NCBI RefSeq assembly: GCF_026745355.1
Contig: NC_079209.1
Location: 42,204,824-42,268,823, forward strand
DNA: 64,000 nt
Origin: Beta vulgaris subsp. vulgaris
Lineage: Eukaryota; Streptophyta; Magnoliopsida; Caryophyllales; Amaranthaceae
Reading direction: 5' to 3'
Within the stretch, counting starts at the first letter, position 1, and each line of letters opens with the position of its first letter. Both the position numbers and the translations under genes were made by a program. Shown one piece after another: positions 24,416 through 36,300 of this stretch. Under the pieces are notes generated by a model. The model was not told where the DNA came from and made no database searches. It saw only the letters and a program-made list of their open reading frames with translations.

Positions 24416-24607
24416 ATGTTAATCGGATTCTTGAATTTAAAAAGTGTTGCTACTTTTCTCATGTCCTTAATGTCAACGAAGGTGAAGCCATGGAGTGGGA
24501 AACACAAAAATTCTGATCCCAGGTTTATGATAAAAGAAGATGCAATTGTAGAAGCTAATGATAATGAGCTAACGGGGCCTGTGCGGAAGAGTATTTATAA
24601 GGAATGA
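24416..24607 (+). CDS. Short gene-like frame inside the MULE, unrecognised
   Basis: A frame ending at 24607 whose second half (KPWSGKHKNSDPRFMIKEDA, then IVEANDNELTGPVRKSIYKE) has ordinary protein composition, unlike the first half (LIGFLNLKSVATFLMSLMST), which may be intron or leader. A putative acceptor-like tract precedes 24480. I do not recognise the protein. Most likely it is an exon fragment captured from a host gene. Whether it is translated is unknown. Confidence 0.3.
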   Translation: MLIGFLNLKSVATFLMSLMSTKVKPWSGKHKNSDPRFMIKEDAIVEANDNELTGPVRKSIYKE

Positions 24608-24677
24608 AGAAGAAGGAGAAAGTGAGAGAAAGCAGAGGTTAGTTTTCTGTTCAGTTGAACTTTATTTTCAGTTGGTC

Positions 24678-25085
24678 TTTATTTTCTTTCAGTTGGACTT
24701 TCTTTTCTTTCAGTTAGACTTTCTTTTCTTTCAGTTAGACTTTCTTTTGTTTCAGTTAGACTTTGTTTTCTTTCAGTTGGACTTTCTTTTCTTTCAGTTG
24801 GACTTTCTTTTCTTTCAGTTGGACTTTCTTTTCTTTCAGTTGGACCAACTGAAAGAAATAATGGGCCAACTGAAAGAAATAATGGACTAACTGAAACAAA
24901 ATGAAGACTACCTGAAGAAAAATGTAGACTACCTGAAAAAGAATAAAAACCAACTGAAACCCAAGTAAGTCTAACTGAAGCACAAAAACCCACTGAAAAA
25001 CAAAGAAGACTAACTGAAAACAAAATGAAGACTACCTGAAAAAAAATTGGAACCACCTGGAAAAAAAATGAAGACTACCTGAAAA
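24678..25085. repeat. 21-bp tandem repeat with inverted partner
   Basis: About eight copies of ctttcagttggactttctttt (21 bp) run from 24678 to 24843. At 24844 the sequence turns into its own inverse (ccaactgaaagaaa) and decayed inverted copies continue to about 25085. As the unit is seven codons it gives a repeating FQLDFLF frame, which I regard as a by-product. Confidence 0.85.
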
Positions 25086-25163
25086 AAAATTGGAACCACC
25101 TGAAAGTCGTCCGACCAAGATTATGGTCGGACGAGTCCGACACAATACGTTCTCAGTATATAT

Positions 25164-26772
25164 ATAACACATTATAAATCACACAATTCTATATATTTCC
25201 ATAAAAACTTGGCAAAATAGTGTTTTGATTCTCGTAACTTCACCTTTATTCGATCTAGGGAATAGGTCGACACTTCTCCAAAAAAAATTTCCAAATTTTA
25301 TCTATGTACACATAATAATTATAACACAAAATTAAAATCAATCTCATCACATGAAAATCCAATATACATGAAATTCTAATATAAACATAATTTACTTTTT
25401 AATAAACAAAATTCCTAACCACGATTAGTAATATACACGAAGATATTGTAATATGCATTAAAAAATACCATTACAGATGGAAAAATATTTATGCACATAG
25501 TAGTGATGTAAAAGTGTATATATGTGCCTCTAAACTATCCTAACTTTGATTAACAAATATTATTAATAAATAAATTTCAAGTCTTATGATGTCACACTGT
25601 AACACCCATAAACATCTCCTTTCTTAAACCAATATATTGATAAAAAAAATATTGGAGAAATTCAAGGATGGTAGCATAAAAATCTTGGAGAAAATGCCCT
25701 TTACAACACATTTATCAAACATCCTATGGTCTCTCTCAATAAAATAAGATAAAAAGCCTATAATATCTCGATTAATTAGGTAACATAAAATCACAAATTT
25801 CCTTGGTTAGATAAGAAGCATGCGCCACCAAGTTCTGAAAAAATAAATAACATTTTCCTCATTAATGATTATCAATGATAATCCTTAATTATACATGCAT
25901 GTATCAAGCATAGTCATTGGATATTTGATAGCAGCAAAGCAGCACCGCCTCTACTTTTCACGTGAGATCAACTCTCTTGCTTTTGCCTACAATTTGCAAA
26001 TTGTCTCTGGCATCCACGGTCCACCCAAAAGAAAACAAAGATTTTCATGCAACAAGTTTACAATAAAAAACGAAGATCCTTCACGGACTAGTATAACCTG
26101 TTTTTACTTGTTTTCCCAATCAGAAAAAAGATAGATGGAACTTTTATCATTTTCACAGCCACAAACTATTCCAAACTTTGTACTTAACCACTTTAATGAC
26201 CTCTCATAGAAACAGCCTCGCTCTACCATCCTATCACGGGCTGCTAAAAAACAACTGCTGTCTAGAGTTTTAGAGTTATTATTCTGTACAATACTCTAAA
26301 GTCTAATGTTTAGGGGATTACTAGGTTCCTCTCTTCTCTTCTCACCATCGGGGTTGAGGCCTGACGGGTCTAGTGAAGTACAATCGTTCTTTCTACATTT
26401 TTGAAGTATTACCAAAAATAAATATCAAATGATGTAGCCAATTTCTATTTTAATGGGATACATGCTCTCACATTGTTGTTATCGTCTAGTTACGCTCAGG
26501 GTTGAGATCTGACGGGATCCAATGACGTATACTAGTTCTTTCGAAATGTTTGAAGGATTTTTGTAAGTGACCACCAAAGATCAAATAATGATTGATGTAG
26601 CCCTTTTCCATTATAATGAGATACATGCTCTGATATAGTCATTATCGTTCTTTACATACATCATATGTGTTTTATTAGTTGAAAGTTGAAACACTCTAAT
26701 TTTTCACACTTATTATAATACAACTTTAGTTATTAATATTTTATTAGTAAAAATAATAGATTTCTAATGTTT

Positions 26773-26776
<4 letters not shown>
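25164..26776. other. Intergenic with one old duplication; no gene seen
   Basis: No supported gene. Segments 26338-26490 and 26493-26655 are diverged direct copies (ggttgaggcctgacggg / ggttgagatctgacggg, both ending in gatacatgctctxa). The frame at 25895-26134 is open but unrecognised. Confidence 0.5.

Positions 26777-26808
<32 letters not shown>
26777..26808. repeat. (TA)n microsatellite at the Copia LTR edge
   Basis: About 15 TA units directly abut the TG that starts the 5' LTR, suggesting insertion into or beside a TA run. Confidence 0.85.
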
Positions 26809-26811
<3 letters not shown>

Positions 26812-27218
26812 GAAAATATACCTTGAATCGTTATATTACAAGCTATCTAGGATTTGGTGATTCGCGTTCTTCAGCACAACTCGCGGCAAAATTGGCGAGA
26901 GCTGACCGCGTCTCGCGGCCAGCACCGCGACTCGCGGCGGGCACCGCAACTCGCGGTTTTGCAGGTGTAATTCGACGCGAATTTTCATTAATTGTTATTA
27001 GACGGGTTAAATTCCTATTTACCCTAATGTCGTTTATTCGACTAAGATAGCCTATATAATATCTGTAACTCTATACTCCTCACATCATCGTCAATAAAAT
27101 ATTCTCTCTCTCTATCTCTGTCGTGGACATAGCTAAAGTGGTGAACCACGTAATTCTGTTGTCTGTTTTTATTGCTTTTGAATTTGTTATTTGTTTCTCT
27201 CTCACATCCGTTATAACA
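26809..27218 (+). mobile_element. 5' LTR of a Copia retrotransposon
   Basis: It starts TGTGAAAATATACC and ends CCGTTATAACA, followed three bases later by the primer binding site. A TATA-like tatataat lies near 27053-27060 and polyadenylation-like aataaa at 27095. The U3 part holds an unusual GC-rich patch with four CTCGCGG motifs (26878-26960). No matching 3' LTR is found downstream, so the 410-bp length rests on the TG...CA ends and the primer site. Confidence 0.75.
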
Positions 27219-27221
27219 AAT

Positions 27222-27234
27222 TGGTATCAAGAGC
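27222..27234 (+). promoter_or_regulatory. Copia primer binding site (initiator tRNA-Met type)
   Basis: TGGTATCAAGAGC closely matches the plant initiator tRNA-Met 3' end complement (TGGTATCAGAGC) with one extra A. This is where the tRNA would prime minus-strand DNA synthesis. Confidence 0.85.
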
Positions 27235-27299
27235 TTTGCTGTATCAAGATCTGCTCTTCATACTAGAGAGGTCTGTCATCAAGCATCTAGTTCTAGTAC

Positions 27300-30200
27300 A
27301 GAGAATCAGGCATCTGGATTAGTAGTTACTAGGGGAAAGGGACAAAAGAAATCTGGTAAAAAGAAAACGAACTTTAAAAATTCGAATTCTAACGGTCCTA
27401 AAACTACTATGATTCTGTAATTACTGTAAGGAAAAGGGATTGGAAAATGAATGTCCTAAGAAAAAGAAACAGCAGGATAAAATGAAGGTTCTGCTGCTCT
27501 TGGCAGAAATGGAGGTGATTCTGAGGAAGATCTGGCCCTAGTAGTTAATAGCCAGTCACATTGTAAGGATGTGTGGGTTCTTGATTCTGGGGCTCGATCA
27601 TATTAGTCCATGCAGGGAGTGGTTTTCAACTTACAAGCAGATAGATGGAGGCAATGTTTCTATGGCAACAGTGCTGCCTGCAAAGTAGTTGGAATAGGCT
27701 CTATCAGGGTGAGGATTCATGATGGTACGATCTGTACCTTGAACGAAGTTAGGCATGTTCCATTAATGACAAAGAATTAATCTGATATCTTTGAGTCTTC
27801 TTGATAGCAAGGGTTTCAGTTTTCAAGGTGAAGGTGGAGTTATGAGTGTCTAAAGGTTCAAAGGTGGTTTGAAAGGTATTAAATGGTACCTTATATATTC
27901 TTCAGGGTCTACTAGTGACAGTTCTGCTGTTGTTGCATCATCTGAGATTCACAAGGAGGAGTTGACCAAGTTGTGGCATATGAGACTTGGGCACATGGGT
28001 GAAAGAGGGATGCAAATTCTGTCAAAAGGGATCTTCTATGTGGGCACAAGGTGAAGGACCTAGAGTTTTGTGAACACTGTGTGTTTGGGAAGCTTCATCG
28101 CAGCAAGTTTCCAAAGGCGGTTCATACAACTAAAGGTACTCTTGATTATATCCACTCTGATTGTTGGGGACCTTCCCGAGTTGCATCTATTGGGTCACAG
28201 GTATTTTTTGCATGATTGATGATTATTCAAGAATGACTTGGGGTATTATGATGAAGCATAAAAGTGAGCTTTCAAGAATTTCAAACAGTGGAAGGTTTTA
28301 GTGGAAAATCAAGTTGAAAGGAAGTCAAAAGGCTGCGAATGATAATGGTCTGGAGTTCTGTTGGTCTGAGTTCGATGAGTTCTGCAAAAATGAAGGGATT
28401 GCTCGCCATCATACTGTTAGAATACGCCAACAAAATGGAGTTGCAGAACGCATGAATCAGACACTTTTGGAGAGAGCAAGGTGCATGCTCTCAAATGATG
28501 GGTTGGCTAGGAGATTTTGGGCATAAGCTGTGCGTATAGCTTGCTATCTGATCAACGGGACCCATACAGGTATTGACTGTAAAACACCTTATGAGGTGTG
28601 GTTTGGTAAGCTTGCAGATTATTCTCTGTTGAGAGTTTTTGGTTCTACTGTTTATTATCATGTAAATGAGGGAAAATTAAAACTTAGAGCTAAGAAGGGT
28701 GTATTTGTGGTTTTGGAAGTGGAGTTAAGGTATAGAATTGGTCACCTTCTGAAAAGTGTCATACTTAGTAGAATGTAATATTTGATGAAAATTCATGCTT
28801 AACTCTCCTGTGAAGTCTATTATGGTGTCTGTTAGTAGTGATGTTGATGAACAAGTGGAGCTGCAAGTCACTCAGGCTGAGAGTGAATCACAGCACCAAG
28901 GTAGAGAAGATCAACATGGTGTTACTGAAGAGTCTCTAGTATCAGTCACTGAAATACATCAACCAAGCATAGCACTTGATAGAGCTAGAAGAGTTGGTGT
29001 GGGGCCTCCAAAGAGGTATGGTTTTGAAGACATGGTTGCTTATGCACTTCAGGTTGCTGAGGAGGTGGAGGTTGAAAATCATGAGCCATCCACCTATAAA
29101 GAAGCTGTTTCTGGAAGTGAGTACTCTTATGGCTTGCTGCAATGGGAGATGAGATGGAGTCTCTAGATAAAATCAGACTTGGGAGTTAGTCAAACGTCCT
29201 AAGGAGAGGAAGATTGTAACATGCAAATGGGTCTTCAAGAAGAAAAAAGGATCTTCAGCAACTGAGGGGGTCAAGTATAAAGCTCGGGTTGTTGCAAGAG
29301 GGTTCACACAAAGGGAAGGAGTAGATTATAATGAGATTTTCTCACCAGTAGTCAGACATACTTCCATAGGGTGTTACTAACAGTAGTTGCACATCAGGAT
29401 CTTGAACTTGAGCAACTAGATGTGAAAACAGCTTTCCTACATAGGGAGTTGGAAGAGGAGATTTATATGACACAACCAGATGGGTTCCAAGTTCCTGGAA
29501 AAGAAGATTATGTTTGCAGATTGAAGAAGCCCTTTGTATGGACTAAAGTAGTCTCCTAGGCAGTGGTATAAGTGGTTTGACAGCTACATGATTGAGTTAG
29601 GCTACAACAGGAGTGAGTATGATTGTTGTGTGTATCATAGCAAGCTGGTGATGGTCTTTCATATATCTGGTTTGTATGTAGATGATATGCTAGCTGCAAG
29701 TAAGTCTGATATTCAGAGGTTGAAGGGTCTTCTCAGTGCTGAGTTTGAGATGAAGGATTTGGGTGCTGCAAAGAAGATTTTGGGGATGGAGATCTATAGG
29801 GAAAGAGGTCAGAAGAAACTTTTCTTGTCACAGAAAGGTTATATTAGAAGATTCTGTCAAGGTTTGGCATGACAACAGCAAGCCTATAGACACTCCAAGT
29901 GCTTCATAATCATTTTCTTTGCTTTTGCACCCAAGACTGCTGAGGAGAAGGAGTACATAAGTCGGGTTCCTTATGCTAGTGCAGTAGGGAGTTTGATGTA
30001 CGCTATGGTTTGCGCTAGGCCAGATCTTGCACATGCAGTTAGTGTTGTTAGTAGGTTCATGGGTGACCTGGTAAGGAGCATGGCAGGCAGTCAAGAGGAT
30101 TTTTCGTTACCTAGAGGTACTCTGAGTTGGTCTATTTATGGGAATGATACTCAGTGTTTAGTCACTGGTTATTCGATTCTGACTATGTTGGAGATGATGA

Positions 30201-30510
30201 CAGTAGGAGGTCAATGACTGGTTATGTTTTTACTCTTGGTGGTTCTGTCGTTAGTTGGAAGGCAACTTTGCAGGCTACAGTTACTTTGTCTACTGCTAAA
30301 GCAGAGTACATGGCATTGATAGCAGCTGCCAAAGAGGAGATATGGTTAAAGGGACTAGTTAGTGATCTTGGTTTACATCACGATCAGGCTACTGTGTATT
30401 GTGACAGTCTGAGTGCAATATGCTTAGCTAAGGATTAAGTCCATCAAGATGAAACTTCACTTTCACCAGAAATTCGGACTCTTCTAACACTGTCAAGTAA
30501 CAGTTCTTAT
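27300..30510 (+). pseudogene. Copia gag-pol polyprotein, decayed and 3'-truncated
   Basis: Domains follow in Copia order through many frames. A degraded zinc knuckle (CNYCKEKGLENECPKKKK) lies near 27415-27470. Protease has WVLDSGA at about 27570. GAG-pre-integrase has LWHMRLGHMGERGMQILSK at 27970-28030. Integrase has HSDCWGPS, MIDDYSRMTW, an NDNGLEF Asp and a QQNGVAERMNQTLLERARCM Glu region (28150-28500). Reverse transcriptase is at 29220-29870 with VVARGFTQREGVDYNE and LYVDDML. RNase H runs to 30438 (STAKAEYMALIAAAKEE, YCDSLSAICLAKD). A further piece, IKMKLHFHQKF at about 30443-30475, is in another frame. No polypurine tract or 3' LTR follows. Early gag is very short, so an internal deletion is likely. 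Confidence 0.9.
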
Positions 30511-31440
30511 AATATTATTGAGAATAAAGGCCTCTGATTTTTTACTCATTATATTCTTCATGAATGTTAAGATTTTTTTTTAGACATAGTCGATGATACC
30601 ATGAAAGAAGATAATTTCGTTAGTTTTTTGTTCTATATTCAAGACTTCTAAGGTAGAATCCTGATAGTTTTTGCAACGAACAGAGAAGAGGATATTGATC
30701 CTTATTGAGTTGAATTCGTTTCTTCCCCAATTCCAAATAGGAACAACAAAATAAAATAGGGCGAGTATCTTTTTACATACTTCAACGCTAGCGGTAATGT
30801 ATAATCTAAAAAGTTGAAGGAAACTATGTAGAAAAAAAATATCAAGTAAAAAATAAAGGGGTATTCGATAGAAAAACCCTAAAAAATATCTTATCACCGA
30901 AAATTATTAGTAGGATCTGATGTAGCCAAACAAATAATTTATAATCTAGAATATTTATTAGTAGGTGTAGCCAAAAAAAATTATAATCTAAACAAAAAAA
31001 AAACAATTTATAATCTAGACAAAAAATATATATATTAACAAATTAAAATATAAATTATTTCTATAGCATTCATTATCTCTTAATATATATTTTATATATT
31101 ACAGCAATTCAATTATACTTATATTTTACCATTTCTATAGAGTTCACCATTTCTATAGCAATTCATAAATTTATTTTTGACTCAAAAACGAATCTTAAAG
31201 ATGTCCATCATTCAACTATTCGAAATATGATGTTATATGACTATACTCTATACTAGACTTTCTAAATCAACTTTTTTTAAAAATGGTTAGTCACATTTTG
31301 CACTATACTAGGCTTAAAAAATCAAAATATGATATTTGGAATATGATGTTATATGACTATACTCTATATTGCTTATTGCAAAACTTGGGGCTATTGTTTA
31401 AGCAAATTTGTCATTACGCTTTTTAAAAAAAAAAAAAATA
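30511..31440. other. Very AT-rich intergenic DNA
   Basis: No supported gene. A 105-codon minus-strand frame (30580-30897, including IWNWGRNEFNSIRINILF) has less biased composition than its surroundings but I do not recognise it; organelle origin was considered and could not be supported. Confidence 0.4.
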
Positions 31441-31915
31441 TTGTGAGCAGACGAAAATCATAATTGTACAACGTGCAAGTCATAAGCCCATTCTAATTTT
31501 TCTCAAAACAAGATCATAACATCTAAGTCACAAGTTATTAGTATTGTATTTAGATAGAATTGTTCTCATGAAGTTCTCAAAGTATAAAAACATTGACTAT
31601 AGTTAATGATATTGATGGTAATATGTAAAAAGTATTTCATATTGCCAATTCAAAAGTATTGAACTAAAATTTCATATATCAAGTCCAATTTACGAAAACC
31701 ATAGTTGTACAACGTATGGGTTGTAGGCCAGTTTTTTACGAAAACCATAGTTGTACAACGTATAGGTCATAAGCCAGTTTTAATTATTCTTAATATAAGA
31801 TCATAAAATATAAATCACAAGTTGTTAGTTTTCAAATTTAGATAGAGTTATTCTCATAGAGTTCTCAAGTTAGTCAATGACATTGATGGTAATATGTAAA
31901 AACTATTTTTCTTCT
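31441..31915. repeat. Diverged direct duplication, spacing about 290 bp
   Basis: Segment 31446-31650 recurs at 31736-31910: both carry cataxttgtacaacgt, caagttxttagt, gatagaxttxttctcat and gatggtaatatgtaaaaa in the same order. A short extra copy of the first motif lies at 31693-31725. Non-coding. Confidence 0.7.
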
Positions 31916-32889
31916 CTACAATGTCCATTCACTTTTAATTCAAGGTCCAGAATTTGAAAATTTAATATAATTTTATCTTAATACTTCGTATGTGTTAAAA
32001 ATATCGTATAAGATATGCCTAAATCCACTAAATTTGTTAATGATATACTACAAAAATATTGTATAAGATATGCCTAAATCCATTGAATTTGTTAATGATA
32101 TACTACAAAAAAATTAATGATCAAATGTATGCATCCAAGATTCTGAATAAGCAAAGATAACAACATTAAAGAATATAGTGCGACATTTTTCCTTTAAATA
32201 AGTAAATAATCATGGATCCAACCATTGATTTTCCGTAGCTAACAACTCATGCTTTAGAGACCTGCATATGGTTAATAGCAAATTATTATTTACTTTAAAA
32301 AACTTTTATGCATATATTATTTCTTATATTCTTAACTTTTATATTATCACTTTTATAGATCAATGGGTTATGTATTTAAACCCTAATTTTAGGGAAAATA
32401 ACATAAATCAATCTTAAATTTATAAAATAATAAATTTCCTGTGCAATTTGGACGGGTATAAAATTAAAATCATGGCTAGGACAGTGGCCAGCCAAATATG
32501 GTGTAGTGACGGTGCAAGAAGGGAAGAGAGATGATGAACGGGACTGAAAAAGCGGGAGCAAAAGTGGATGTATGGCTTAGTGTAATTTAATTTGTACTCT
32601 AAGGAAAGCAGTAGACAGAGCAAGGGCTATTTCAATCAACTCTTTTTGGAAAAAAGGATGTCACGCGTGATCCGCCATGACATCAACTACATCAACCACT
32701 AACCACACGGGTTAGAAGTCAATTTTAAAATATTCTAAATACATGATTATAATATTTTAAATTATAATTAATATTCATCACCATGATTTTAGGAGAAGCT
32801 TCTTAAAATCTTCCATTCATATAACAGAAAACTTGCGGCCTAAACCAAGGAAAATAGAGAGAATCATCATCTTTGATTACATTTGACTG
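31916..32889. other. Intergenic, no gene seen
   Basis: AT-rich. A short direct duplication (aaaatattgtataagatatgcctaaatcca) at about 31999-32030 and 32054-32085. Nothing else to support. Confidence 0.5.
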
Positions 32890-32899
32890 CAGAAAATAA

Positions 32900-33386
32900 G
32901 AGTTTTTTGTGGGGATATACTAGGATAATAGGACATTTTGTGGGAATATATCTTACTAAAGTTTTTTTGTGGGGATATACTAGGATAATAGGGCATTTTG
33001 TGGAAATAATATACCTTACTAAAAATTTTTTGTGGGGATATACCAACCTAAATTTAAGTTTTGTTAAAAATACCAAAAATATTATTTCCGGCGAGAAAGT
33101 CAAATTTTCGACCTTTGACTTGGTAGGAACTCGCGAGTGAGCCACAAAGTGACAGTGATGAAGTTGGAGGAAAATGAATGTAATAGAAGCAATTGAATGT
33201 CACACACTATACAAAGAGTAATTAAGCAAGTCAATGGCCGAAAATTTGACTTTCTCGCTGAAAATAGTGTTTTCGGTACCTTTTAACAAAACTTAAATTT
33301 ACGTTGGTATATCCCCACAAAAAAATTTAGTGAGGTATATCTCTATAAAATGTCATATTACCCTAGTATATCCTCGCAAAAAACTC
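32900..33386. mobile_element. Fold-back MULE-type element
   Basis: Ends are GAGTTTTTTGTGGGGATATA and, inverted, GAGTTTTTTGCGAGGATATA. The exact 9-bp duplication agaaaataa lies at 32891-32899 and 33387-33395. The arms are about 150-200 bp long and include TTTCTCGCxGAAA-type sequence near the loop. The left arm has an extra tandem copy of its first 59 bp, so the arms are unequal. The frames read in both directions through the arms are by-products. Confidence 0.85.
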
Positions 33387-33395
33387 AGAAAATAA

Positions 33396-36300
33396 AGATA
33401 AAATTTAGCAGTGATCATGAGAGAGGAGAGTGATAATGGTTTGCAGAGTATGAGATGGAGAGAGTGACTATGGTTGTTGAACTTCAATTTCCAAATAATA
33501 ATGTTAACACTTAGAATTAGATCAAACCATCGTACTCAAAACTATTGTTCGGACCTCAGTGTACAAATCGCAATTACAAGTGTACAAATGAAAATTCCAA
33601 GTTTAGATATAGGAGTAATAAAATAATGTGGGTAATGGGTAGTGAGTGTGCACTCAAATTTATTACTCCTTTTATTATTTGGGTAATGGGAGTAACGGGT
33701 AATCTCAATCGTACTTAAATCACAATTCACGAGTGTATAATACGAGTAATTCGCAAATTTATAATAGAACTCGCAAGTGTATCATACTCAATTAGATGTA
33801 AGCATTTTTTATAGAATGTACAAAGGGAGATGTTGTATATGAAATTGCAAGTGTTAGTACATAAAACTCCATCATCTTACATAAATAAGTGGCTTGCTTT
33901 TGGATCCGTGCAAAATGAACGGAAAAGTTTTATTTAATCAATATGAAGTATTATGTGTTAACATTTTAATTTATATGATGGTAAGTGCTAAGTGTAGACC
34001 AATTAGTATTACTAATATTAACTTGTATGGGTTAAAAATACTAAGTCATGATTTCCCTTAATATAACAATTTTTTAACAAACTTAATTACGACTTAATAT
34101 TTGACACGCACAACTTAACATGAGTAACATGTAATCTATAATATAACTATTTCATATAAATACTTTTTGATAAGTTTAATATTTTAAAATATAAAAAAAT
34201 TCATACAAGTACTTTATGAGAAATTTCATATAAATTTAAGATTTTATAATACGTTCTTTGGAATTTAAGTGCTTTTCGATATTCTAAAGGTTTCGTACAA
34301 TTATAGAGATTGGCAAAACATGCAGATAAAGTAGGAGAGACATAAGAGATCATTTAGGTAATAACATTATATGTATTACATATGAACTCATAATAATTAT
34401 TTTGAACTCATGATATAATAACGTATAAACAATCGAGTATAATTAAAACGGTACATTCTATACGATATTTTTAATATATTTATCATATTTTCAGTAATAA
34501 AAGGTAATAGTATTTTAAAATTAGGAGCAAAATTGACAATAAATTGGCCTTGATTCATGTTAGGCATTAGGAAAGAAAATGGCTTTTTACTTATATGATT
34601 ATAAACTAAATTTAACAAAAATAATAATCTTAATTACATTATTTTACACGAGATCTTACATATAGTACCCGAGATTTTAAAGTACCCAAAATTATGTTAT
34701 AGTTTATATGATGACTAGAATGTAGCTAATTAGTTAATAAAATATCCGAGAACCAAAACCTACTTAATGGCAGGATTCAAGTCAAGAAGGATGTATATAC
34801 ATACGAGGCATTGCTCAAGGCATGCTGCAAATCTGGGAGGATGATAAGTCATATGGTCGCCACAAATCAAGATCGAATAGTTTCAGCATATTAGTGTGTA
34901 TTTCATCATATTCTTAGAAGTGTGTGTCATATCTTAGCAGAAAAAACTATTTGCGCTGTTTTTTTCATGAGAATAGGGGAATTATCGTTAATAAAACGAC
35001 ATACGACATCTACAACAATATAACCCTTATGTTAAAGATAATATAAAACATCAATTTGAATGTTTTAAACCAAACTACTAATATAAATGCTTCGTGAACG
35101 TTGTCTTCATATGGTAATTTATTCCATATAATTGTTTTTGGAGAAGAGAAGGGGAGCAGGGTAGGGAGTAAGTTCGAACCAAGCAAAGGATGCATCAAAA
35201 CTGAGCAAGTGGAAAGGAGATTAATGAAAAATAAAAGGATAAAATCATTTAAAAGAACAAATTAAGTGCCATATAATTTTTTTGAGCCATTAAATAGATT
35301 TCTTATCTTTTAAAAAATATGTTTCTTTATGTCATTGGGTCAAATTTTGAAGACATGTCCCATAATTTGTAACATGTCTAAAATAATTCATAGTGGGAAT
35401 GACTAAAAGTAGACGATCATAGTTTCGATATTGTGGTAAATTTCCCTACAATATTTTTTTTTTTAATTGCCAAACCATAATAATATGAAAATAGTTAAAA
35501 TTTAGAATCATACGAATGCTTTGCAATTGCTTCATATTTTGTTTAATATGTCTTTCTGTATTTTTTAAAAGTAGATGTAGGTTACTATGACATCATATTT
35601 TAAATAGTTTTTAAATTAGCATTAGATATATTATGATCTTGAGTGATTTTAAGGTAAGTTTTTTAAAATATATGTAAGTATTTTTTTTTCGTTTCTATTT
35701 TCTTCCAATTCTTATTGTGCGTATTTTCCACTACACTTTTTTGACCTTAAATATCTTTCATTACTTATTAGTTGAAAATTATAAAAATTGAGTTTTAATA
35801 GAGTATTCAATGAGAAGAATCAAACAAGATCCAAAATAACCAATGTTTTTAGAATACGGGTCCTACTTTGAATCGGAGAATCATAAGATCTGGATCGAGA
35901 TTTTAACAACAATGTACATGACTACATTTTTCAAAATATTTTTTTTTGAAAAAAAGGTTGATAACATGTTCTACCATAATATCAACTACATTAGTCACCA
36001 AAACTAAAAGGACGGGAGTGATTTCCAGCTTTTTGAGCATTTTAATACATGATGACGGTAAAAAAATTTAAATCACAAACTAATATCACTCCACATTTTT
36101 AAGAGAAACATCTTAAAATCTAAAAATTATAAAACAAAAAATTATCAATATGATCATGAATTATGGATTTAAAATTTACAAGTGCAACTCACGGGTTCTA
36201 AGCAATAAGTCACAAATCATACCTATTCAACTCAAGGGTTGTAAGGCAATTTCACCATAATCAATGCGATCAATACTACTTATTAAATTAAAAAAATCAT

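Larger units (their letters stand above)
24090..25154 (+). mobile_element. MULE with captured gene-like segment (Pack-MULE-like)
   Basis: An exact 9-bp target duplication, agtatatat, lies at 24081-24089 and 25155-25163. The ends are GTGAAAGTATTGGGTCAGAC and, inverted, GAGAACGTATTGTGTCGGAC, each followed by a GTCxGACC hairpin motif. The left third (24170-24607) is richer in GC and looks like part of a gene: a 5' leader with cca repeats, then a possible intron, then a short frame. The right part is a 21-bp tandem repeat and its inverted copy. The left target duplication overlaps the end of the Stowaway at 23499, so this MULE inserted at that edge. Confidence 0.85.

Noticed and set aside
24672..25056. 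Repeating FQLDFLF and TERKES proteins
   Set aside because: By-products of a 21-bp unit divisible by three; open on both strands and inside a MULE.
30580..30897. 105-codon minus-strand frame as an organelle-derived gene
   Set aside because: I could not match it to any plastid or mitochondrial protein that I know; only its composition stands out.
32867..33145. Two opposite frames in the fold-back element as genes
   Set aside because: Both follow the inverted arms and their internal duplication; no domain is visible.
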